Positions 50,492 through 58,316 of a DNA stretch of 64,000 nucleotides are shown piece by piece (position 1 is the stretch's first letter; each line of letters starts with the position of its first letter). The stretch spans positions 124,001 through 188,000 of the forward strand of contig NZ_JABWGO010000014.1 in NCBI RefSeq assembly GCF_013363995.1. Direction: 5' to 3'. The stretch is from Nonomuraea rhodomycinica. Its GTDB lineage: Bacteria > Actinomycetota > Actinomycetes > Streptosporangiales > Streptosporangiaceae. A model generated the notes under the pieces. It searched no databases and was not told the DNA's origin. It saw only the letters and a program-made list of their open reading frames with translations. A program made the position numbers and the translations under genes.

Positions 50492-50830
50492 TCAGCAGTC
50501 GTGGAGCCCGTCGAACCTGCCGGGCCAGCCCCAGCTCCAGTACTTCGTCGTCCCCCTGCCGTAGGTCCAGCAGGAGAGGTCGGTCTCGTGCGCGAGGACG
50601 ACCTTGGCCCGCACGGAATAGCGGCAGTTGTTCGTGACCCACAGCTTGTCGGTGTAGCCCGAGCTGTCGAGGCGCGTCGTCACGCAGCTGGGGACCGCCG
50701 CCGCGCCGAAGGTGTTCGCGGTGGCGAGCGCCGACCGCGTGCTGTCGGCGCCTGCCTGACCGGCGGTGACGCCGATCAGGAGCGCCGCGGCGGACAGAGC
50801 GGTTCCGATTCTGCGGGTGGACTGGAACAC
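50492..50830 (-). CDS. Small secreted protein with alpha-amylase-inhibitor-like cysteine pattern
   Basis: A 112-residue exported protein; GTG 50830 follows GGGGAG. The signal peptide ends near AGA-DST. The mature part has four cysteines (PSCVT, TNNC, DLSC, HDC at the C-terminus), with VRAKVVLAHETDLSCWTYGR between the second and third. The order recalls tendamistat, a microbial alpha-amylase inhibitor, but the WRY triad is not conserved. The fold assignment is tentative; it is certainly a small disulfide-rich secreted protein. Confidence 0.7.
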   Translation of the reverse strand: MFQSTRRIGTALSAAALLIGVTAGQAGADSTRSALATANTFGAAAVPSCVTTRLDSSGYTDKLWVTNNCRYSVRAKVVLAHETDLSCWTYGRGTTKYWSWGWPGRFDGLHDC

Positions 50831-51160
50831 AGGAACTCCCCTTCCGAAAATGGGACATCATCCTCATGTCGGGCTATGGCTGGATTGGCTCAGAAATGAG
50901 CGGAAATACAGACGCTTTTCCGGAGAACCGGACTCCGAGAATGGCACCCGGATTCTTCAGAAAACGCCACCGCCTTGGCCTCACCGCCGTTATCCGCACC
51001 GACTCACCGAGTCTGACACGAGTCGAGGCCCGAGGTGGAAAACTTTCCATCTGAATGCAAACGCACAGGTAGAAGGCGCGGCGGCCTCGGGATTTCCGTC
51101 AACACATGCGTCGCCATTTGTCCGCCGATTTCCTTACTCGCCCCCCGGAGGTCTTTGGGT
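50831..51160. other. Intergenic region, 330 bp, less GC-rich
   Basis: Lies between the divergently placed secreted-protein start and the end of the FAD monooxygenase gene. It looks clearly richer in A and T than its surroundings. A GACTC-ACC-GAGTC inverted repeat lies near 51000. No convincing gene or promoter was found. Confidence 0.5.
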
Positions 51161-52354
51161 CTAGCTCCCGAGCGCGTGCTCGTAGGAAGGCAGGACGAGA
51201 GCGGTGTTCGCGGCGCGCCCCTCGGCGCCGGACGGGAGCGCGGTCCGGCCGCGCAGCATCGCGTTGCGCGCGTCGAGGCGCTGCCGGGTGCGCGGGGCCA
51301 CCACGCCGCCGCCCTCCGTGGCGAGGGCCTGGTTCCGCTCCACGAAGTCGCGGACCGTCCTCTCGTACGCCGCGAAGGCCGTGACGTGATCCTCGTGGGT
51401 GGCCAGCTCGCCGGCCAGGACGTACGCCCCCACCAGCGACACGCTCGACCCCTGCCCCGACATGAACGACGTCGCGTAGGCGGCGTCACCGACCAGGGCG
51501 ACGCGGCCGGCGGACCAGGCGGGCATGCGGATCTGGCTGACGACGTCGAAGAACAGGTCGTCGGCCGTCCGCATCGCCGCCACCATCCGGGGGACCTCCC
51601 ACACCGTGTCGGGGAACGTCGAAGCCACGAGGTCGCGCTGCGCCTGCGGGGTGCGGAAGGCCGTGAAGGGCGGCTCGTCCCGGGCGAAGGTCAGGAAGCC
51701 GTGCATCGGCTCGCCGGGTTCGTGCGCGTAGAGGGCGGCGGCCCGGCCGGGAACGTTCCACAGCACTCCCTCGCGCGCCAGGCCGAGGTGGTTGGGCATG
51801 GTGAAGCCGGCGAAGCAGAAGCCGAGGTAGCGGTGGTAGCGCTCCTCGGGGCCGAAGGCCAGCGCGCGGGTGTGGGAGTGCAGCCCGTCGGCGCCGACCA
51901 CCAGGTCGAACGCGCGCCGCGCGCCGCTGTCGAAGGTGACCTCCACGTGGCCGCCGCGGTCGTCGAGGGTGGCGATGGAGTCGCCGAACAGGAACTCCAC
52001 CTTGTCGCGCACCAGGTCGTGGAGGCAGTCGGCCAGGTCGCCCCTGCGTACTTCGAGATCGAGGCCCTCGGCGCCGCCGGTGAAGGTCTCGGGCCGCAGG
52101 CCGGCGAGGACGGCGCCGTCGGGGTCGAGGAAGGTGATCCGGCGGGTGTCCACGTGCAGCCGCCGCAGGCGCGGGAGCAGGCCCATGCGTTCGACGACGT
52201 CGCGGGCGGTGCCGCGGATGTCGATGGCGTACCCTCCCCCGCGCAGGTGGGCGGCCTTCTCCACGACGGTGACCTCGAAGCCGTGGCGGTCCAGCCAGTA
52301 CGCGAGCGACGGGCCGGCGATGCTGGCCCCGGAGACGAGAATCCTGCGCTTCAT
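51161..52354 (-). CDS. FAD-dependent monooxygenase (TetX/PHBH-like)
   Basis: A 397-residue group A flavin monooxygenase. The dinucleotide motif is VSGASIAGPSLAYWLDRHGF, the DG motif VVGADGLHSHTR and the GD motif RVALVGDAAYATSFMSGQGS. Such enzymes hydroxylate aromatic or polyketide substrates and in some cases inactivate antibiotics. It is divergent from a MarR regulator, with a pair of repeats between them. Confidence 0.92.
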   Translation of the reverse strand: MKRRILVSGASIAGPSLAYWLDRHGFEVTVVEKAAHLRGGGYAIDIRGTARDVVERMGLLPRLRRLHVDTRRITFLDPDGAVLAGLRPETFTGGAEGLDLEVRRGDLADCLHDLVRDKVEFLFGDSIATLDDRGGHVEVTFDSGARRAFDLVVGADGLHSHTRALAFGPEERYHRYLGFCFAGFTMPNHLGLAREGVLWNVPGRAAALYAHEPGEPMHGFLTFARDEPPFTAFRTPQAQRDLVASTFPDTVWEVPRMVAAMRTADDLFFDVVSQIRMPAWSAGRVALVGDAAYATSFMSGQGSSVSLVGAYVLAGELATHEDHVTAFAAYERTVRDFVERNQALATEGGGVVAPRTRQRLDARNAMLRGRTALPSGAEGRAANTALVLPSYEHALGS

Positions 52355-52386
52355 GGGGGTCCTTCCCGGTCGGACCTACCGCAGCA

Positions 52387-52481
52387 ATAGATGCATGCTT
52401 TAGGTATCCTTATTGCGGATGTGGTGCGGCCAAGGAGCACCGCCACGCACTCCACGATATAGATACATGTTTTACGTATGC
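52387..52481. promoter_or_regulatory. Two 23-bp direct repeats in the monooxygenase/MarR gap
   Basis: ATAGATRCATGYTTTASGTA plus three bases occurs at 52387-52409 and 52459-52481, 72 bp apart (seven helical turns). Each copy centres on a palindrome, GCATGC or ACATGT, and has GATRC/GTATS ends. One copy lies near each start, so the MarR protein probably controls both genes. Confidence 0.7.
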
Positions 52482-52494
52482 AACTGGAGCCGCG

Positions 52495-52992
52495 ATGAGC
52501 GCTGGACCCGAGACCCCCCCGGGCGGGGACGACGACGAGGTGCTGGCCGTGATGCCCCACCTCGCGCAGCTCAGCAACGCCATCAGCCGCGGCCGCCTGA
52601 CCGAGCACGCCATGCGGAGCGCCGGGATCGACGTGGACCGGCCGGCCTTCTCCGTCCTGGTCTCGATCCACCTGACCGGCAAGCCGCTGCGGATCAGCGA
52701 GATCGCGGAGAAGATGCAGCTCGTCCAGCCGCACGTCACGCGGCAGGTCCAGCAGCTGGAGCGCCGCGGCCTGGTGCGCCGCATCGGCGACCCGAACGAC
52801 CGCCGCGTCAGCTACATCGAGCCGACCGACAAGGGCGGGGCGGCCGCCGACCGCTACGCGCGCACGCTCATCGGCTGGTTCACCGGTGCCATCGACCACT
52901 GGTCCGCGCAGGACCGCGCGGACCTCGGCCGCCTGCTGGCCCGCTTCGCCGACGACGTCACGGCCCACCTGGCCACCCTCGAGGACACCTGA
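52495..52992 (+). CDS. MarR-family transcriptional regulator
   Basis: A 165-residue regulator. Helix-turn-helix: LRISEIAEKMQLVQPHVTRQ, with the wing GDPNDRRVSYIEPTDKG. GGAG precedes the ATG. It is divergent from the FAD monooxygenase and likely senses its substrate. Confidence 0.93.
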   Translation: MSAGPETPPGGDDDEVLAVMPHLAQLSNAISRGRLTEHAMRSAGIDVDRPAFSVLVSIHLTGKPLRISEIAEKMQLVQPHVTRQVQQLERRGLVRRIGDPNDRRVSYIEPTDKGGAAADRYARTLIGWFTGAIDHWSAQDRADLGRLLARFADDVTAHLATLEDT

Positions 52993-53018
52993 GCCGCGAC
53001 CTCGCCGGCGCGCGGCGC

Positions 53019-53038
53019 GGCGGCCGGTCACGGCCGCC
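53019..53038 (+). terminator. Hairpin after the MarR gene
   Basis: GGCGGCCG (53019-53026) and CGGCCGCC (53031-53038) with a GTCA loop, 27 bases after the stop and before the convergent methyltransferase. Confidence 0.6.
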
Positions 53039-53077
53039 TGACCGACCGGCCGCACGGCAGCACAGCCGGCGAGGAGC

Positions 53078-53899
53078 TCAGCTCTTCAGCGACGCGACGA
53101 CCGCCATGGTCGTGTACGGCATCGTGAAGCCGCCTCCCACCGCGTCGACGGCGGCCCCGACGGCTTCCAGCACCTCGGCCAGCTGGTCCGGCGCGAGCCG
53201 GGTGAGCCCGCCCGTGGTGGGCAGCAGGTCGAGCCATTCGTCGCGGGTGTAGTGCTGCTCCCAGTCGAAACGCCACTGCTCCGGCTCGCCGAACGCGCCG
53301 ACCTGCCGGATTCCCTCGCCGAACGTGTCGAACATCCGCTGGTAGATCTCCTGGGCCGGCCTCGCCGGCCCACCGCCGAACGGCGAGTCGGGCACCACGC
53401 GCCGCATCGCGGCGGTGAACGCCTCCGCGATGGGGGCCGGAGCGTCGTACGCGTGGGCGAACACCGCCAGCACCCCGCCCGGCCGCAGCACCTGAGCCGC
53501 CTTGGCGCCGCCCACGACGGGGTCGACCCAGTGCCAGGACTGCCCGGCGACGACCGCGTCGAACGTACGCCCGGCGGCGTCCCACTCCTCGAACGTGGCG
53601 ACCTCGACCTCGACCCCGGTGCCGCGGGCGAACTCGGCCATCCGCGCATCCGGCTCGACTCCCAGCACCGTGCAGCCGGCCGCCAGGAACTGCCGGGCTT
53701 CGATGCCGGTGCCGCAGCCGACGTCGACGACGTCGGGGCCGGGGCTGGCGGCCACGATCCGCCGCACCAGGTCATCGGGGTAGCCGAGCCGGGCCCGGTC
53801 GTAGCGCTCGGGGTCGATCCCGAACGACTCGGCCATCTGCCTGGCCTTGTGGGGCGGGTTCACGGGCGGCTGGGGTTGCTCCTGCGACATAGTGGGCAT
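53078..53899 (-). CDS. SAM-dependent class I methyltransferase
   Basis: A 273-residue methyltransferase. Motif I is VVDVGCGTGIEARQFLAAG and the acidic motif II residue is in LGVEPDARM; QSWHWVDP and LRPGGVLAVF follow. The ATG at 53899 is chosen because it lies six bases after a -10 (TATGGT), implying a leaderless message; ATG 53890 is the alternative. The longer open frame upstream is antisense to the NUDIX gene. The substrate is unknown. Confidence 0.92.
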   Translation of the reverse strand: MPTMSQEQPQPPVNPPHKARQMAESFGIDPERYDRARLGYPDDLVRRIVAASPGPDVVDVGCGTGIEARQFLAAGCTVLGVEPDARMAEFARGTGVEVEVATFEEWDAAGRTFDAVVAGQSWHWVDPVVGGAKAAQVLRPGGVLAVFAHAYDAPAPIAEAFTAAMRRVVPDSPFGGGPARPAQEIYQRMFDTFGEGIRQVGAFGEPEQWRFDWEQHYTRDEWLDLLPTTGGLTRLAPDQLAEVLEAVGAAVDAVGGGFTMPYTTMAVVASLKS

Positions 53900-53934
53900 G
53901 CGCCCACCATAGTGGGCACGCGCCCACTTGGCAA
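53892..53934 (-). promoter_or_regulatory. Methyltransferase promoter with tandem palindromic operators
   Basis: On the minus strand TTGCCA (53934-53929), 17 bases and TATGGT (53911-53906). GTGGGCACGCGCCCAC (53912-53927) exactly fills the spacer and GTGGGCATGCGCCCAC (53892-53907) covers the transcript start and ATG. The sites are 20 bp apart and have TetR-operator character. No TetR gene is nearby, so the regulator is encoded elsewhere. Confidence 0.75.
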
Positions 53935-53995
53935 TCGCGACGCCCCGTCGAGACGCGCGGCGCCGAGGGACATCTCGCGCCGGTACCGTCGAGTG

Positions 53996-54463
53996 ATGAT
54001 CACGAACCGTCCCACCGCACGCGTCATCCTCGCCGACCCCCGAGATCGCGTGCTGCTGTTCCGCTTCGTCCCCCCTGACCCCTGGCCCCGCGAGCCCGCC
54101 TGGCATGTGCCCGGCGGCGGGATCGAGGCTGGCGAATCGCCGGTGGAGGCGGCCGTCCGGGAGGTTCGCGAAGAGACCGGTCTCCTCCTCGATCCCCGGG
54201 ACTGTGGCGAGCCGGTGGCCGTGAACGCGGGTGAGTGGTCCGCCGGAGGAAGGCGCTACCACACCGTGCACACGTACTTCTTCGCCCGGGTCGCCGGGAC
54301 GGAGATCTCCGGCACCGGGGACGACGGGCTCGGGCACCGATGGTGGACCCTGGCCGAGCTCGCCGCGACCACGGAGCGCGTCTTCCCTCCCCGGCTGGCC
54401 GTACTGCTGAAAGACCTGTTCCAAGGAGTACGGCACGAGCGCCCCGTCACTCTCGACTGGTGA
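53996..54463 (+). CDS. NUDIX hydrolase
   Basis: A 155-residue pyrophosphohydrolase. The Nudix box runs GGGIEAGESPVEAAVREVRE then ETGLLL, matching GX5EX7REUXEEXGU. TACCGT lies six bases before the ATG with no ribosome site, so it is probably leaderless. Relatives hydrolyse nucleoside diphosphates linked to another moiety; the substrate is not deducible. Confidence 0.93.
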   Translation: MITNRPTARVILADPRDRVLLFRFVPPDPWPREPAWHVPGGGIEAGESPVEAAVREVREETGLLLDPRDCGEPVAVNAGEWSAGGRRYHTVHTYFFARVAGTEISGTGDDGLGHRWWTLAELAATTERVFPPRLAVLLKDLFQGVRHERPVTLDW

Positions 54464-54479
54464 GGGACCCGACCACGCG

Positions 54480-55685
54480 TCACGGACGGACCGGGTGGTC
54501 CCAGTCGATGTGGTGGTGGTACATCCAGCTCATCTTCTCCATCTCCCGAGGGTCGTCGGCCTTGCGGAGGATGAACGGGAGGGCCAGGTCGCGGAGCACG
54601 CGCCCGACGAGGCCCTGCTTCTTGGTGTTGTTCATGCCGGAGCCCCACGCGACGATCCGCTCGACGCGCTCCCGGCGCAGTGACTCGTAGCGGGCCAGCG
54701 CGGCGGGCACGGTGGGCAGGTCGCGCAGGCACCGGATCAGGATGACCGCGTCCTCCGCGGCCAGGGACGCCCCCTGCCCCGAGGACGGGGAGACCGCGTG
54801 GGCGGCGTCGCCGATCACCACCATGGAGCCGTTGTGCCAGGTGGGGACGGTCGGCAGGTCGTACTGGTTGGTCAGCCCGATGTCGCCGGCGGTGTCGCGG
54901 ACGATCCGCGCGGCCGGGCTGTCGTCGACGGCCAGCAGGTCGACCAGGCGCGCCTTGAGGTCGGCGGCGGCCAGCCGGCGCAGGTCCGCGCGGGACGGCT
55001 CCCGGCCGGCGGGCGGGTTGGCGAACCACCAGAGCTCGCCGTCGGGGGCGACGGTGTAGCCGAAGAAGCACTTCCGGCCCCAGATCATCACGTAGTCGCC
55101 GGGCTCGGCGTCGACGTTCGCCGTACGGGTGAAGCCGCCGGTGTTGCCGAGGCCGGTGTAGCGGGGGCCGGGGTTGGCCGGGTCGATGGCGGCCCGGGCG
55201 GCCGAGTGGACGCCGTCCGCGCCGATCAGCACGTCGCCTTCGGCGCTGGTGCCGTCGGCGAAGTGGGCCCGGACCCCGCCGCCGGGCACGTTCTCGGCGC
55301 CGACCAGGCGCTTGCCGTGCCGGACGGGGATGCCGCTGTCGGCGACCAGCTTGTACAGGCCGCGGTAGAGGTCGGCGCGGCGGATGGTGTGGGTGGCGGA
55401 GCCGTCGTCCAGCGTCGGGCCCAGCGGGACCGAGCCCAGGTGCTTGCCGCTGCCGCTGCGGAACTGGATGCGGCCGCCGCGGAACCCCGCCTCCGGCAGG
55501 ATGTGGTGGGCGTCCACCGCACGCAGCGCGTCCACACCGTTGACGGCGACGGTCAGGTAGACGCCGTGGTGCAGGCCCGCGCTCTCGTCGTACGCCTCGA
55601 ACAGCCGGGCCTCGAGGCCGGCCTTCCGCGCCGCCAGGGCGGCGACGGTCCCCGCGACACCGCCGCCGATGATCAGAACCCGCAT
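54480..55685 (-). CDS. FAD-dependent monooxygenase (3-hydroxybenzoate hydroxylase-like)
   Basis: A 401-residue group A flavoprotein monooxygenase. The nucleotide motif is LIIGGGVAGTVAALAARKAG, the DG motif LIGADGVHSAARAA and the GD motif VVIGDAAHAVSPSSGQGASL. It probably hydroxylates an aromatic or antibiotic-like compound with NAD(P)H and oxygen. It is divergent from a MarR regulator with two palindromic operators between them. Confidence 0.92.
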   Translation of the reverse strand: MRVLIIGGGVAGTVAALAARKAGLEARLFEAYDESAGLHHGVYLTVAVNGVDALRAVDAHHILPEAGFRGGRIQFRSGSGKHLGSVPLGPTLDDGSATHTIRRADLYRGLYKLVADSGIPVRHGKRLVGAENVPGGGVRAHFADGTSAEGDVLIGADGVHSAARAAIDPANPGPRYTGLGNTGGFTRTANVDAEPGDYVMIWGRKCFFGYTVAPDGELWWFANPPAGREPSRADLRRLAAADLKARLVDLLAVDDSPAARIVRDTAGDIGLTNQYDLPTVPTWHNGSMVVIGDAAHAVSPSSGQGASLAAEDAVILIRCLRDLPTVPAALARYESLRRERVERIVAWGSGMNNTKKQGLVGRVLRDLALPFILRKADDPREMEKMSWMYHHHIDWDHPVRP

Positions 55686-55704
55686 GGTGGACCTCCGTCA
55701 GTTA

Positions 55705-55773
55705 TTTCGTTCGGCCGTACGAAACATAAACGGACACGACGGGGCGGTCAAGTGTTTTGTTCGGCCGAACAAA
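55705..55773. promoter_or_regulatory. Two palindromic operators of the second monooxygenase/MarR divergon
   Basis: TTTCGTTCGGCCGTACGAAA (55705-55724, one symmetric mismatch pair) lies near the monooxygenase start. TTTGTTCGGCCGAACAAA (55756-55773, perfect 18 bp) lies 17 bases before the MarR ATG. Both share the GTTCGGCCG core, so one dimeric regulator should control both directions. Confidence 0.8.
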
Positions 55774-55790
55774 GTAGGTAGGCTGGCGGC

Positions 55791-56282
55791 ATGGCAGACC
55801 GGGACGAGTTGCTGGGACGGCTGTTCACGGCAGGACGCGAGCTGAGCAACGCGGCGGTGATGTTCCACACCGCCCTGGCCGCCCACCAGGGCCTCACCGC
55901 CACCGAGGAGAAGGCCCTCGATCTGCTGGACCGCCTCGGTCCGCTGACCGCGCGGCAGCTGGGCGAGCACTCGGGGCTGGCTCCGGCGTCGGTGACCGGG
56001 CTGATCGACCGCCTGGAGCGCAAGGGGTTCGCCCGCCGCGTGCGCAACCCCGAGGACAAGCGCAGCGTGCTGGTGGAGGCCGTCCCCGACCGCCTCGCCG
56101 CGCTGGCTCCGCTGTTCGACGACTACGTGGCGTCGCTGACGGAGCTGGTCGCCCGCTACGACGATCGGGAGCTGGCGGCGATCGTCGACTTCCTCGGCGA
56201 GGCCGCCGCCCGCCAGCGGCAGTCGACCCACCGCCTGCTGGACGGTCAGTCCGGAGCGGCCACGCCGCCCCGGACTCCGTGA
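55791..56282 (+). CDS. MarR-family transcriptional regulator
   Basis: A 163-residue regulator. Helix-turn-helix: LTARQLGEHSGLAPASVTGL, with the wing NPEDKRSVLVE. It begins six bases after a TAGGCT -10-like box, and an AGGTAGG upstream could also serve as ribosome site. It is the likely ligand of the GTTCGGCCG palindromes and repressor of the FAD monooxygenase. Confidence 0.93.
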   Translation: MADRDELLGRLFTAGRELSNAAVMFHTALAAHQGLTATEEKALDLLDRLGPLTARQLGEHSGLAPASVTGLIDRLERKGFARRVRNPEDKRSVLVEAVPDRLAALAPLFDDYVASLTELVARYDDRELAAIVDFLGEAAARQRQSTHRLLDGQSGAATPPRTP

Positions 56283-56297
56283 TCCCGGAAGGGAGTG

Positions 56298-56684
56298 CTA
56301 CGGCCGGACGGGCTTGACGGAGCTGGTCTTGTTGTCGAACCCGTTGTTCGTCAGGTCGCTGTCGGACGACCGCGGCCGCGCCGCGTAGCCGGAGGCGCCG
56401 GAGCAGTTCGCGCTGTCGTAGAACTGCACCCTCGCGCCCGACGGGTTCCGCATGGAGCTCGCCTTGTTGTTCAGGCTGAGAGAGCGCACGCACACGTTGT
56501 AGGAGCCGAAGACGAACTCCTCCTCGGCGCCGTTGTAGTCGTCGTGCTCGTACAGGCAGAAGTCGCTGGCGCAGGAGCTGGCGAGCCGCCGCCCGGCGTC
56601 GGCCTGGGCGGCGGAACCGAGCCCTATCAGGCTGGTCAGGGCCAGCGCCACGACACCGGCCCTGCGCATGGTCTGTCGCTTCAT
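56298..56684 (-). CDS. Secreted peptidase inhibitor family I36-like protein
   Basis: A 128-residue exported protein. ATG 56684 follows ACGAGG and begins a signal peptide ending near AQA-DAG. The mature part has a beta/gamma-crystallin-like layout, SDFCLYEHDDYNGAEEEFVF and NNKASSMRNPSGARVQFYDS, with four cysteines. I36 proteins include the Streptomyces metalloproteinase inhibitor SMI. A role in protease control outside the cell is likely but unproven. Confidence 0.85.
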   Translation of the reverse strand: MKRQTMRRAGVVALALTSLIGLGSAAQADAGRRLASSCASDFCLYEHDDYNGAEEEFVFGSYNVCVRSLSLNNKASSMRNPSGARVQFYDSANCSGASGYAARPRSSDSDLTNNGFDNKTSSVKPVRP

Positions 56685-56771
56685 GTGCACCTCGTCCTCT
56701 GAAGATCGCGATCGGCGCAAGATCCTATCCGTCGGTGTCCGGCTTCGGCACGGAATCGCCCGAGGCGCCGG

Positions 56772-57659
56772 TCAGCCGCGGGCGAGCACGGCGCGGGCGG
56801 CCGCGAGCTGCCCGTCCTTGGCCGCCCGCAGCGCCCGGAACTCGGCCGGGTGGGCGTTGACGGCGTCGTCCTGGAGGCGCTTCTCCGCGGCGGACCAGAC
56901 GGGGACGAGGCCGGTCCGCTCCTTGCAGCGCACGTCCGCCCGCGCGACGCTGATCTCCTCCGGGGAGGCCGGGCCGTCGTTCATCCACCGCCGGTCGGTG
57001 ACGGCGGCGAGCGGATCGGCGTACTGCCGGCCCTGCTCCCGCATGCACGCGCTCCAGGCCCCGAAGACCTGGACGACCCGCGGATCCCGCCGGGAGCGCG
57101 CGAAGGTCTCCGAGATGAGCTTGTTGAACAGGGCCTCGTCGACCCGGGGAGTGCCCTGCTCCAGGTGCGAGCGCGCCTGCTCCAGGCAGCCGTCCTCCTC
57201 GTCGTGGGCGGCCCGTCGCTCCTGCGCCGACAGGCGCCGCGCGCGGCTGTCCCGCGCGGCGGCGCGGCGCGCCACGGTAGGGCGGTCCGGCGGGGGGTGA
57301 TAGCCGAAGAGGCGCGCGATCTCCGGTTCGACGACACCGTAGCGGCGGCGGTTGGGCGGCTCCAGGTCCTCCATCGCGCTCCGCGGCAGCACCTCCCACG
57401 CCATGCCCCGCCGCCGCATGCAGTCGCGGACGAGGAGCTCCTCGGCGGCCTCCAGGACGCTGATGTCCGCGGTGGAGAAGTTGTACCGGTCGAAGGGGAC
57501 CGACAGTGCGCGCACCTCCACTCCCGGCGGCGGCACCGTGACCCCCGGCCTCGGCGCCGCCGCCGTCGGGGTCGCCGCCATCGGGGTCGCCGCCGTCGAA
57601 CAGGCGGCTGTCGCCGCGGTCAGGAGGGCCCCGACCGCCGCCCGCAGCCGAAGCCTCAT
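56772..57659 (-). CDS. Predicted lipoprotein of unknown function
   Basis: A 295-residue exported protein. ATG 57659 (MRLRLRAAVG) follows GGGAG-type sequence; a 25-codon extension upstream is not supported. The lipobox is TAACS (Cys near residue 20). A Pro/Ala/Thr-rich tether is followed by helical sequence with three conserved-looking Cys motifs, VRDCMRRRGM, GAWSACMREQGRQY and DVRCKERTGL. Such spaced Cys and MRxxG motifs are common to an actinobacterial family without assigned function. Confidence 0.75.
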   Translation of the reverse strand: MRLRLRAAVGALLTAATAACSTAATPMAATPTAAAPRPGVTVPPPGVEVRALSVPFDRYNFSTADISVLEAAEELLVRDCMRRRGMAWEVLPRSAMEDLEPPNRRRYGVVEPEIARLFGYHPPPDRPTVARRAAARDSRARRLSAQERRAAHDEEDGCLEQARSHLEQGTPRVDEALFNKLISETFARSRRDPRVVQVFGAWSACMREQGRQYADPLAAVTDRRWMNDGPASPEEISVARADVRCKERTGLVPVWSAAEKRLQDDAVNAHPAEFRALRAAKDGQLAAARAVLARG

Positions 57660-57787
57660 GCGGACCTCGCTCCCCTGGCACCGGAATCGCTGAAGATCAT
57701 AGTCGTCGGCATGCGGGGTGCAGCCGCCGTGCAAGCGGCACCTGCTCGACTACCGCATCGGAACGTCCGTCAGCGTGAGGAAGCAGG

Positions 57788-58246
57788 ATGGCATCGATCG
57801 TCTTCGGGACACTGGCCGTCATCGCCCTGATCGTGGGCGTGGTGCTGTTCCTCGTGCTGAGGCGGAAGCCGCACACCCGGGCCGGGGCGTACGTCAGCGC
57901 GTCGTTCGTCCTCCTGGCCGCGGGGATGCTCGCCATGGGCGCCATCTCGTTCGCGAGCCTGGAAGCGACCTCGCTGCGGACCTTCACGCCGAAGGAGCGC
58001 GCCGCGGCGGCGCCGTGCGACGCGGCGGTCCTGGGGGCCGAGCAGACGTCCAACAAGCTCAACGGACGCTACATCTGGCTGTTGCGGCTCCGCGTGACCC
58101 CGAAGGCCGGCAGCCCGTACGAGATCGAACGCACGGCCCGCCTCACCTCCTCCCTGGGGGAACGCCTGGAGCGGGGCGACGCCGTGCTCGCCTGCCTGGT
58201 GGCCCGGGACGATCGCACCCGGATCGAGATCCCGGCCCTGGCCTGA
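57788..58246 (+). CDS. Small membrane protein of unknown function
   Basis: A 152-residue protein preceded by GAGGAAG. Two N-terminal helices (IVFGTLAVIALIVGVVLFLV and YVSASFVLLAAGMLAMGAIS) are followed by a soluble domain of about 85 residues with the strand-rich LRLRVTPKAGSPYEIERTAR and VLACLVARDD. The soluble part is possibly external and resembles proteins with a conserved 'RxG' beta domain. No function can be assigned. Confidence 0.75.
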   Translation: MASIVFGTLAVIALIVGVVLFLVLRRKPHTRAGAYVSASFVLLAAGMLAMGAISFASLEATSLRTFTPKERAAAAPCDAAVLGAEQTSNKLNGRYIWLLRLRVTPKAGSPYEIERTARLTSSLGERLERGDAVLACLVARDDRTRIEIPALA

Positions 58247-58316
58247 GCCCGAGGGGCCCAGGCCGCCGGATCACGTGGAGGCCGCCGGCCTTCCGTGAGG
58301 GTCGCGGGCCGCCGCG

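Noticed and set aside
50831..51160. A small gene in the AT-richer gap, including an ATG-started frame at 50866
   Set aside because: No ribosome site, no recognisable domain and atypical composition for a coding region here.
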